This document shows positions 32,921-39,506 of a stretch of DNA of 39,506 bases, in pieces (positions within the stretch are counted from its first letter, which is position 1; each line of letters opens with the position of its first letter). Origin of the DNA: Rhizobium sp. ASV20 (GTDB lineage Bacteria; Pseudomonadota; Alphaproteobacteria; Rhizobiales; Rhizobiaceae); assembly GCF_016429015.1 (NCBI RefSeq), contig NZ_JAELTU010000059.1:1-39506 (forward strand), written 5' to 3'. The position numbers were made by a program, and so were the translations under genes. The notes under the pieces were generated by a model. That model did no database searches. It was not told the DNA's origin and was given only the letters and a program-made list of their open reading frames with translations.

Positions 32921-33583
32921 ATGACCGACTTTGTACGCCCCGTTTTAACCCCGCCCGACGGCCATAAGAAAGTGCTGCTGCATTCCTGCTGCGCGCCCTG
33001 TTCGGGCGAGGTGATGGAGGCGATGTCGGCCTCCGGCATCGACTACACCATCTTCTTCTACAATCCGAACATCCATCCCGAGCGCGAATATCTCTTGCGC
33101 AAGGAGGAGAATGTCCGCTTCGCGGACAAGAATAGCATCCCCTTCGTCGACGCCGACTACGACAAGGACAATTGGTTTGCCCGGGCCAAGGGGATGGAGT
33201 GGGAACCGGAACGAGGCGTGCGCTGCACCATGTGTTTCGACATGCGCTTCGAACGCACGGCCCTTTATGCGTACGAGAACGACTTTCCGGTGATGTCGAG
33301 TTCGCTCGGCATCTCGCGCTGGAAGAACATGGCGCAGATCAACGATTGCGGCGAGCGTGCCGTCGCTCCCTATGACGGCCTGAGCTATTGGGACTTCAAC
33401 TGGCGCAAGGGCGGTGGCTCCGCGCGCATGATCGAGATCAGCAAGCGAGAGCAGTTCTATCAGCAGGAATATTGCGGCTGCGTCTACTCGCTGCGCGATT
33501 CGAACATGCATCGCCGCAGCCAGGGGCGCGAACCCATCGAGCTCGGAAAACTCTATTATGGTAAGGACGACACTGCGAGCTAG
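32921..33583 (+). CDS. queH: Epoxyqueuosine reductase QueH
   Basis: A 220-residue protein of the QueH (DUF208) family, which carries out the last step of queuosine synthesis, reduction of epoxyqueuosine in tRNA. The metal/thiol cluster motifs are all visible: LLHSCCAPCSGEV with Cys23, Cys24 and Cys27, GVRCTMCFDMRFERTA near residue 100, and QEYCGCVYSL near residue 185. FYNPNIHPEREYLLRK is the typical following block. The start MTDFVRP follows a weak AGG site. It lies 161 nt after metR and is a single gene; the next genes read the opposite way. No other queuosine gene is near. Confidence 0.93.
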   Translation: MTDFVRPVLTPPDGHKKVLLHSCCAPCSGEVMEAMSASGIDYTIFFYNPNIHPEREYLLRKEENVRFADKNSIPFVDADYDKDNWFARAKGMEWEPERGVRCTMCFDMRFERTALYAYENDFPVMSSSLGISRWKNMAQINDCGERAVAPYDGLSYWDFNWRKGGGSARMIEISKREQFYQQEYCGCVYSLRDSNMHRRSQGREPIELGKLYYGKDDTAS

Positions 33584-33632
33584 GGTGTCACGCCAGTTCG
33601 GCTTTGCTGCAGCGTTCCCGGGTTCGCCGATA

Positions 33633-34988
33633 TCACGCGGCGACCGGCAAACGGATGATCACCTCAAGTCCGCAGCTGCTGGAACGTTCAAAGGCAATCG
33701 TTCCGTTGTTGAGGGCGACGATTTCGCAAGCGATCGCGAGGCCGAGACCAGTGCCGGTCCCTGCCTCGTCGACGCGCTTGCCGCGCCGGCCGATCGTATC
33801 GAGATCGGCCTCCGGAATGCCCGGACCATCGTCTAAGATCCGCAATTCGACCATCGCCGTGTCCGTTCTGGCCTGAACGTCAATCCGCGTTTTCGCCCAC
33901 TGGGCAGCATTCTCCAGTATGACACCGACAAGCTCGATGAGATCGTTCGGATCGATATCGACGTTGAGGTCGTCGCCAATATCGACCACCCAGTCGAGTT
34001 GCTCGCCCGTCAGGGTTTTCTTCAACACCGCCACCGCTCCGGCTACGATACCGTTCAACGACGCGCTGAGAGCATGCATTCGCGTGCGTTGGCGCAAGCG
34101 CACGAGACGCAACTGATAGTCTATCCGATCCCGCATTTCATTCGTCAGGCCAATGATCGAGGCCGCGCTCCGCGCGTCGCCGCGTTCTTTGAGCTCATCG
34201 GCAAGCGTGCCAAGCACGGCAAGCGGCGTCTTCAGCCCATGCGCGAGGTCGGACGCCCTTGAGCGCGCAAAGTCCATCGAGGTCTGCTGCAGGGCCAGGA
34301 GCGCGTTGACCTCGCTGACGACGGGAACGACTTCGCGTGGATAGGTGGCCTCGATTGCAGGCGCGATGCCCTTGCGAATGTTTTCGATGTCCTGCCGCAG
34401 TGTCCGAAATGGTGACAGGCCAAACTGCACCTGCAAGATGGCAGCAACGACCAAGGCGACACCGAGGATTGCGAGCGCTGCCGCCAGTTCTCGGCCAAAG
34501 CGGGCAATCGCTTCATCGAGGATCGACCGGTCCTGCGCCACGACGATCTGATATCGCCTCTCGCCTTTGGCCTTTGGAAAACGGGCAGTCAGCGAAAAGG
34601 CAAGCAACCATTGGCCGACTGGACCTTGCGTGGTCGAAAGCTGCCCGCCTTCCACCGGAGAGCTGACATTGAGAACATGATCCCAAAGCGAACGGGAACG
34701 AATGGTCTGCTGCGTGCCCAAATCCGTGATCTGCCAGTAAAGACCGCTGATGGGCGTATCGTAGCGCGGATCAGGCAAGGCGCCGGAGAGCACCGGCGCG
34801 GGACTGCGCGCGGCGGGATCGATGAGCGCGACAAGGCGGGACATGGTTGCCGACAGATCCGCGGAAGCGCTGCTCTCGACGCTCTTCGTGAACAGATAGC
34901 CGATGGCAAGCCCCGCCAGTACCAATGCAACGGCGATCCAGACGCCGGCCCCCAGTATCAGACGAATCCTTAAGGACTGGATCCTCAC
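33633..34988 (-). CDS. Sensor histidine kinase
   Basis: A 451-residue membrane kinase. Two transmembrane helices (residues about 10-34 and 168-188) frame a periplasmic sensor of about 130 residues with an ISGLYWQITDLGTQQ segment. A HAMP-like region follows, then the H-box DLAHGLKTPLAVLG with His250, the N-box ILENAAQWAK with Asn360, DDGPGIP and GTGLGLAI. The PhoQ/FeuQ-like layout and VPVVSEVNALL region are typical of rhizobial FeuQ relatives. It starts at a GTG that overlaps the response-regulator TGA by 4 nt. As the third gene behind PepSY and the regulator, it probably senses an envelope signal. Confidence 0.9.
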   Translation of the reverse strand: MRIQSLRIRLILGAGVWIAVALVLAGLAIGYLFTKSVESSASADLSATMSRLVALIDPAARSPAPVLSGALPDPRYDTPISGLYWQITDLGTQQTIRSRSLWDHVLNVSSPVEGGQLSTTQGPVGQWLLAFSLTARFPKAKGERRYQIVVAQDRSILDEAIARFGRELAAALAILGVALVVAAILQVQFGLSPFRTLRQDIENIRKGIAPAIEATYPREVVPVVSEVNALLALQQTSMDFARSRASDLAHGLKTPLAVLGTLADELKERGDARSAASIIGLTNEMRDRIDYQLRLVRLRQRTRMHALSASLNGIVAGAVAVLKKTLTGEQLDWVVDIGDDLNVDIDPNDLIELVGVILENAAQWAKTRIDVQARTDTAMVELRILDDGPGIPEADLDTIGRRGKRVDEAGTGTGLGLAIACEIVALNNGTIAFERSSSCGLEVIIRLPVAA

Positions 34989-35650
34989 GCCTCATTCCCG
35001 CCGAGGATGTAACCGAAGCCTCGGCGGGTTGCGATGATATCGGCGCCAAGCCGCTTGCGAAGACGGCCGATAAGGACTTCCACCGAATTGGAACCGCCTT
35101 CGAAATCCTGCGTGTAAAGATGCTCTGCGATTTCGAGCTGCGAGACGACGCGACCGCCCTGATGCGCCATGAAGGCCAACAGCCTGTACTCCTGCGGGGT
35201 CAGCGCGATCGGAATACCCGCCCGCGACACCTGCCTCATCCGCGTGTCGAGCATGAACTCGCCGATTTCGATCTGTGATGACGCAAAACCGCTCGCACGG
35301 CGCAGAATGGCCCGGATACGCGCCACGACCTCCTCCATGCGGAAAGGCTTGACCACGTAATCGTCGGCGCCGGCTTCTATTCCTTCCACCCGTTCGTTCC
35401 ATTGGCCGCGCGCGGTCAGGATCAGAACGGGTGTCTTGCGCCCGGCATGGCGCCAGCGCTTGAGGATCGTCAAGCCATCCAGCGTCGGAAGACCAAGATC
35501 GAGGATCACGACGTCGAATGCTTCTGTGTCGCCACGAAACCAGGCATCCTCTCCGTCTGTGGCATATTCCGGAACGAAGCCGGCCGTCGACAGCGCAATA
35601 CCGAGCGATGCGGCAATGCGGCGGTCATCTTCAGCAACAAGCACCCGCAT
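34985..35650 (-). CDS. OmpR-family response regulator
   Basis: A 221-residue regulator. The receiver domain has the acidic pocket VAEDD, the phosphoacceptor Asp51 in VVILDLGLP, TARGQW near residue 80 and the Lys of YVVKPF. Residues about 125-220 are a winged-helix DNA-binding domain (LTPQEYRLLAFMAHQGGRVV, then VEVLIGRLRKRLG). It lies 2 nt after the PepSY stop and its own stop overlaps the kinase start, so the three are translated as one operon. Its target genes may include the divergent small membrane genes or the secreted protein, which is inference. Confidence 0.92.
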   Translation of the reverse strand: MRVLVAEDDRRIAASLGIALSTAGFVPEYATDGEDAWFRGDTEAFDVVILDLGLPTLDGLTILKRWRHAGRKTPVLILTARGQWNERVEGIEAGADDYVVKPFRMEEVVARIRAILRRASGFASSQIEIGEFMLDTRMRQVSRAGIPIALTPQEYRLLAFMAHQGGRVVSQLEIAEHLYTQDFEGGSNSVEVLIGRLRKRLGADIIATRRGFGYILGGNEA

Positions 35651-35652
35651 CT

Positions 35653-36153
35653 CTATCTCACCTTCACCAGTTTTCCCGTACGGGCATTGAAAGAATAGCT
35701 GCGAACTTCATTGTTGGTTTCAAGCACCTTCAGATCGTATCGCAGCACGCCCTTGACGGTATGCAGCCGGGTATCAATGATCTGGCCATCGGTCAGACGC
35801 CGGGTAATAGCGACAATGCCATCAAGCGGCAGCGCGCGATCGCTTTGAACTGCCTCCAACGCGCCGTTCGGTCCATCAAACCGATCGCCACCGCCTGGAT
35901 TGCCATGTCCCTCCGAAGAGTAGGAATTGTCATCGTCGGATCCATCCGTATCGGCATCATCGCCGGACGAGCCCTTGTCCGCGTCGCCCGAATCCGCATC
36001 CTGTCCCGAGGATCCGTCTGAATCGCCACCATCGGCCACCAGCATGACGCGAAAGCCATGCTCCGCCGCTCGCGCGCCGACCACAGCCGAAAACTGCAAC
36101 GCAACGGCGATGGCCGCGAAAAGCGCGCAAAGTCTCATGGTCGGGAAACGCAC
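35653..36153 (-). CDS. Secreted PepSY-domain protein with Asp/Ser-rich linker
   Basis: A 166-residue periplasmic protein. A signal peptide (hydrophobic core residues about 7-24, ending GARAAEHG) is followed by a roughly 45-residue Asp/Ser/Gly-rich linker (GDSDGSSGQDADSGDAD and similar) and a C-terminal PepSY domain (LDGIVAITRRLTDGQIIDTRL, then RYDLKVLETNNEVRSYSFNARTGKLVKV). PepSY proteins are often encoded beside such two-component pairs and may modulate the sensor. The GTG start has AAGGAG 6 nt upstream. The acidic linker might bind Ca2+ or Mg2+, fitting a PhoQ-like kinase, but this is inference. Confidence 0.83.
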   Translation of the reverse strand: MRFPTMRLCALFAAIAVALQFSAVVGARAAEHGFRVMLVADGGDSDGSSGQDADSGDADKGSSGDDADTDGSDDDNSYSSEGHGNPGGGDRFDGPNGALEAVQSDRALPLDGIVAITRRLTDGQIIDTRLHTVKGVLRYDLKVLETNNEVRSYSFNARTGKLVKVR

Positions 36154-36339
36154 ACATCACTCCTTGGGTCATCGAAGCTGCCGAGCAACAAGCTTAGACG
36201 TGCAAAGCTGACAATTCGCTGACAGCCGCCTCACGGGATTTTCAGGCACCGTCACGTATAGCAGTCAGGGTCGAGGCAAGACAAGACGGACGCCGGCAAG
36301 GGTTCGTCGCGGCCAGACACCAGCTGAAGGAATAGTTTT

Positions 36340-36567
36340 ATGCATATGCCGTTTCGATTTGCGCCAGCGATCATCTACGTCAGCGTGCTGTCCGCCCTCA
36401 TCGTGTCGATGCAGCTTATGCGGCCGCCCCATTCCTGCGGACCGTTTCACATCTTCAGACACCACAAGACCAGCCAGCCGATGTCGTGCCAAAGCAAACA
36501 GATCGCCGATCTCGGCAGCGAAGGCGACACGCATCTCACCTCGGCGCGCCAGAGCGTCGTTCAATAA
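36340..36567 (+). CDS. Small one-helix membrane protein, copy 1
   Basis: A 75-residue protein with one hydrophobic helix near residues 8-26 (APAIIYVSVLSALIVSMQLM) and a polar, His/Ser-rich C-terminus. The start is MHMPFRFAPAIIYV. It shares the APAIIYV...V-S-M pattern with the next gene, so the two are tandem duplicates. Its stop overlaps an upstream ATG of copy 2. It reads away from the PepSY operon, 187 nt away. Role unknown. Confidence 0.62.
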   Translation: MHMPFRFAPAIIYVSVLSALIVSMQLMRPPHSCGPFHIFRHHKTSQPMSCQSKQIADLGSEGDTHLTSARQSVVQ

Positions 36568-36587
36568 TGCAGTTGAGGATCGACATC

Positions 36588-36746
36588 ATGCTGAGGCTCT
36601 TTTCCGTCGCACCGGCCATCATCTATGTCGCGACGCTGCTTTTCGTCGTCCTGTCGATGCTGATCGTTCAGCCATCCCAGGTCGGCAAGCCATTGAGCCT
36701 CCATTGCGAAAACGCGAGATACTCCGACTGCAGGCTGCTGCGCTGA
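36588..36746 (+). CDS. Small one-helix membrane protein, copy 2
   Basis: A 52-residue protein, MLRLFSVAPAIIYVATLLFV and so on, with one helix near residues 7-27 and a Cys-containing polar end. From the chosen ATG the number of residues before APAIIYV is the same as in copy 1 and a GAGG site lies 10 nt upstream; an ATG at 36567 that overlaps the copy 1 stop is the alternative. Role unknown. The pair lies upstream of the 469-residue secreted protein on the same strand. Confidence 0.6.
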   Translation: MLRLFSVAPAIIYVATLLFVVLSMLIVQPSQVGKPLSLHCENARYSDCRLLR

Positions 36747-36852
36747 CAGCGTGATGCGGTTGCCCGTCTAACGCTCACCCACAGCCTTCGTCACGGACGA
36801 TGCATGCCCGTTGCGCAAGCGCCAACACGGGCCAAACCCAAGGTTTCCCCCT

Positions 36853-38262
36853 ATGTCTTCAAAATCGATATTGAACAGGATCGTGTCAGGTGGAGTGCTG
36901 CTGGCGATGTCCAGCTATGCGGTAAACACGATACCTCTCGCCGCCGCAGTCTACGTGACGCAGATGACGCTTGCCTCCTCGGCGGCGGCCTCGACGCCGG
37001 AAACAAAGCGCAATGCCAAGGGGCTGCTGGCAGACATGCGTGTCTCGCTCGGGATCGTCGCGCGCAGCTACAAGGACGATGCATCCGGGGCCCGGCACAG
37101 AAGCGCAACCAGCGTTATCGAGGGCGTCACGCGTGCCGCGCGCGCCAACGAGCAGATGGAGATCGCCTTGGCCGGGCGCAACGGCAAGGCCATTGCCGAG
37201 GCCACCGGCAACCTGTCACGCGCCATTGGCGACTTGCAGACGCGATACGCCCTGACGCCGGCGCAGAATGCCGAGGCCGAAAAGGGGATGCGCTATCTCA
37301 ACGCTGCGTGGCGAAACTATTCCTCCCGCTACGTACTTGGGAAATCCGGTGGTAAGGCCGCAAACGTGGACCAGGCCCAGGTCCGAGCCCTGCGCAAGAA
37401 GGTAAAGACCCTGGAAAGGCGCGTCGCGGCTCTGGAGGATCAGGTCGCGACCAATGCGGCCCTTCAACGGCAGGTGACGCGACTGAGGCAGGATCTGACC
37501 TATTATGACAGTCGTCCCGATGACTACCTGACCTATCAGGCGATGCTGCTGACGCTATCGACGGTATCCGGCTCCTTCGCGGCGCTGACCTACACGACGC
37601 AGGTTTACTATCCGACCTATTACACCTACTTCGAGCCTGTCGGGCCCGAGTTCCACGCCTGGCGCTCATACTGGGACGGCTATTATGACGGCTATTACGA
37701 TGGCCGCGACGCCGTATGGTATGATGAACCGGTCACAGTCAACGACCCCGTCCTGGTAATTCAGGAGATCGACAACAGCACACAGATCACATACCAGACG
37801 ATTTACAACACGGCTGACGAGGTTCGCGTCGAATACGAAGCCCTGCCTCAGGAAACCTTGACGGCTGTTGACATACCGGCCACGCCACAAGACACGACCT
37901 TCACCACCAATACAATGATCCATATCGAGCAAGAGAACGTTTCGCTCGACGCAGCCGAACCAATGCGCGCGCAGGAACCTCAAATCTCCGATGGTGCTGT
38001 CCCACTTGACGATGAAGAGCGGCCAGAGGCACGGGACAAAAGCATCCCCGCCGACAAGGTCGACACCCCGGAGCGCGAAGATGATCCAATCCAGAGAGCG
38101 GATGTTCCAAACCAGCAAAGCGATAGTCGCGATGATGACGAGGAGAGCCAAGAGCGTGTTGCACCGGTCGAGCGGGCTTCCGAACAAGATCCTGCACCTC
38201 AGCCCGATATTCAGGATCGGCCGGATACTCAAACATGCGAAGACAATTCCCGCGCGTGTTGA
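36853..38262 (+). CDS. Secreted coiled-coil protein with Tyr-rich repeat and acidic tail
   Basis: A 469-residue protein I do not recognise as a named family. A signal or anchor segment (residues about 10-45, GGVLLAMSSYAVNTIPLAAAVYVTQ) comes first. A helical part with a coiled coil near residues 178-217 (VRALRKKVKTLERRVAALED) follows, then TYTTQVYYPTYYTYFEPVG and a Tyr-rich YWDGYYDGYYDGRD repeat near residues 270-295. The last 130 residues are acidic, Glu/Asp/Pro-rich and disordered-looking. A surface or structural role is plausible. I chose the ATG at 36853 with AAGG 9 nt upstream; a start 42 nt earlier has a polar leader before the hydrophobic part. Confidence 0.7.
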   Translation: MSSKSILNRIVSGGVLLAMSSYAVNTIPLAAAVYVTQMTLASSAAASTPETKRNAKGLLADMRVSLGIVARSYKDDASGARHRSATSVIEGVTRAARANEQMEIALAGRNGKAIAEATGNLSRAIGDLQTRYALTPAQNAEAEKGMRYLNAAWRNYSSRYVLGKSGGKAANVDQAQVRALRKKVKTLERRVAALEDQVATNAALQRQVTRLRQDLTYYDSRPDDYLTYQAMLLTLSTVSGSFAALTYTTQVYYPTYYTYFEPVGPEFHAWRSYWDGYYDGYYDGRDAVWYDEPVTVNDPVLVIQEIDNSTQITYQTIYNTADEVRVEYEALPQETLTAVDIPATPQDTTFTTNTMIHIEQENVSLDAAEPMRAQEPQISDGAVPLDDEERPEARDKSIPADKVDTPEREDDPIQRADVPNQQSDSRDDDEESQERVAPVERASEQDPAPQPDIQDRPDTQTCEDNSRAC

Positions 38263-38479
38263 GAGCGCGGCATCAAGTGTCTGGCAACTGAACGATATTG
38301 CGCTGGCTGGGTAAAGTAAGACCCTCATGCATTTCGACAGGGATTATCATCCGATTTCCGATCGCATCGCAGAGCATCAAGGGAATTGGTCAACATCAAC
38401 CGATAGCGCTCCTGCAATGCCATCGATCGATGTCGGAGCGAGCGTAACACAGAGATGCTATGATGTGTTGGAGAACAAT

Positions 38480-39400
38480 ATGAAGCTATTGGCCTTGAAG
38501 GTGCTGATCGGATTTCATTCGAAGTTCACATCCAGATCAGATAAGCGTGAGTGTCACGGAATTGGTCTGCAATGGCTTTCCGTGGCGGTTGCTGTCATCG
38601 TCGCGACGCTGTTTGACATATCGCCGGCAAGCGCCCAGCCAGTTGTTCTGCCGCCGGTCAAGGGCCAGTTCGACTATCAGCTCGGCGGCGCTTACAATCC
38701 GGCGAAAAGTGTCGCGATTGTCGTGCGCGACAGGCTAAAACCGGCGGTCACGGGAAAATACAATATATGCTACGTCAACACGTACCAGACCCAGCCGGAT
38801 GAGGGGAAATGGTGGGCATCGAAGCACCCGGACCTGCTGGTCAGAAAAGATGGAAAATTCGTGGTCGACAAGCAATGGAACGAATATCTGCTGGATACGT
38901 CGACGGACGCAAAACGAGCCGCCCTGATGGCGATAATCGGACCGTGGCTCGATCGATGTGCGACCGATGGCTTTAAGGGTATCGATGCGGATAATCTCGA
39001 TTCCTGGACGAGATCCAAAGGCGTCCTGACGATGGCCGACAATGTCGCATTCGCCAAGCTGCTGGTGAAACGCGCCCATGCCGCCGGTCTTGCCGTCGCA
39101 CAGAAGAACGCGAGCGACCTGATTTCGAACGGACCTTCGAAAATCGGCTTCGATTTCGCGATCGTCGAGGAATGCCAGGTCTGGAAGGAATGCGACACGT
39201 ATACCGCCGCCTATGGCGGCCTGGTCTATGAGATCGAGTATAATGACAACACGAAGGATTCCGACGGCAAGGCGATTGATCCGCTCGCCATTTTCAATGC
39301 CGCGTGCAGCGCGCGCGGCGACAAGATTTCGATCATTTACCGTGACCGAGCACTGGTGCCCTCCACCTCGCCGGACTACGTCTACAAACAGTGCAAATAG
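38480..39400 (+). CDS. Secreted GH114-like glycoside hydrolase (endo-alpha-1,4-polygalactosaminidase-like)
   Basis: A 306-residue secreted protein. After a signal segment with its hydrophobic core near residues 34-47 and an ASAQ cut region, the catalytic domain has the GH114 blocks: YQLGGAYNP, KYNICYVNTYQTQPDE near residue 93, GFKGIDADNLDSW near residue 165 (candidate catalytic acids), VAQKNASDL and VEECQVWKEC. The family degrades alpha-1,4-linked galactosamine polymers such as Pel-type exopolysaccharides, so biofilm or capsule turnover is plausible. The ATG at 38480 has GGAG 7 nt upstream; a longer frame begins 153 nt earlier without one. The basic stretch before the hydrophobic core is longer than usual. 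Confidence 0.82.
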   Translation: MKLLALKVLIGFHSKFTSRSDKRECHGIGLQWLSVAVAVIVATLFDISPASAQPVVLPPVKGQFDYQLGGAYNPAKSVAIVVRDRLKPAVTGKYNICYVNTYQTQPDEGKWWASKHPDLLVRKDGKFVVDKQWNEYLLDTSTDAKRAALMAIIGPWLDRCATDGFKGIDADNLDSWTRSKGVLTMADNVAFAKLLVKRAHAAGLAVAQKNASDLISNGPSKIGFDFAIVEECQVWKECDTYTAAYGGLVYEIEYNDNTKDSDGKAIDPLAIFNAACSARGDKISIIYRDRALVPSTSPDYVYKQCK

Positions 39401-39506
39401 CCGATAGGAAAGCTGCGGCAGAGCGCCGATGGCGCCGGGCAGCAAGCCTCTCCTTCCGCGCATCACCATGGAGCATGGGCTTGCGCGGCTTTTGCTCGCA
39501 CCAATG

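Noticed and set aside
1..39506. CRISPR arrays, tRNA or rRNA genes, insertion sequences
   Set aside because: No regularly spaced repeats, no cloverleaf or rRNA sequence that I could recognise, and no transposase or integrase frame.

Overview
The window reads as a GC-rich genome of an alphaproteobacterium in the Rhizobiaceae (Rhizobium/Agrobacterium type). The grounds are two SyrB-like proteins, an EF-G-like protein of a rhizobial kind, QueH, CUT2-type sugar uptake, dense LysR/AraC regulation and strong base bias at third codon positions. No rRNA, tRNA, CRISPR array, transposase or phage gene is visible. The content is mostly accessory: transport, sugar use, regulation and small unknown proteins.

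Layout. 2-6198: a sugar operon on the plus strand, with a 5'-cut SIS-domain sugar-phosphate isomerase, FGGY kinase, CUT2 ABC permease, binding protein and ATPase, and a ribulose-phosphate 3-epimerase-like protein; several genes overlap by 4 nt. 6264-10821: a GAF/HD-GYP c-di-GMP phosphodiesterase, a Lys/Ala-tailed protein, a DnaQ-type exonuclease, a small protein behind a perfect palindrome and an FMN-binding stress protein. 11417-16069: a divergent EF-G-like GTPase, a DUF4239-like membrane protein and two neighbouring SyrB-like proteins, one acidic and one basic. 16402-18971: a DHA2 MFS exporter divergent from a LysR regulator. 19204-24869: a small conserved-looking protein, a membrane-anchored AraC regulator, a periplasmic serine hydrolase, an acyltransferase-3 protein and a secreted alpha/beta hydrolase. 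25151-26736: a small secreted peptide with its upstream partner, and a lone signal peptidase I.

26984-32759 is the most interesting region. On the minus strand lies a four-gene operon: DUF1852 (MesX), a core methionine synthase (MesD), a flavin reductase and a MTHFR-like protein that lacks a key Asp. It is transcribed away from a cobalamin riboswitch that instead reads into a double-hotdog thioesterase gene followed by metR. Two MetR-like boxes, 21 bp apart, lie between the two units. The simplest model is that low B12 opens the riboswitch, MetR rises, and MetR with homocysteine activates the B12-independent methionine synthase.

32921-39506: queH; a PepSY / response regulator / histidine kinase operon on the minus strand; and, divergently, two tandem paralogous one-helix proteins, a secreted coiled-coil and Tyr-rich protein, and a GH114-like glycosidase.
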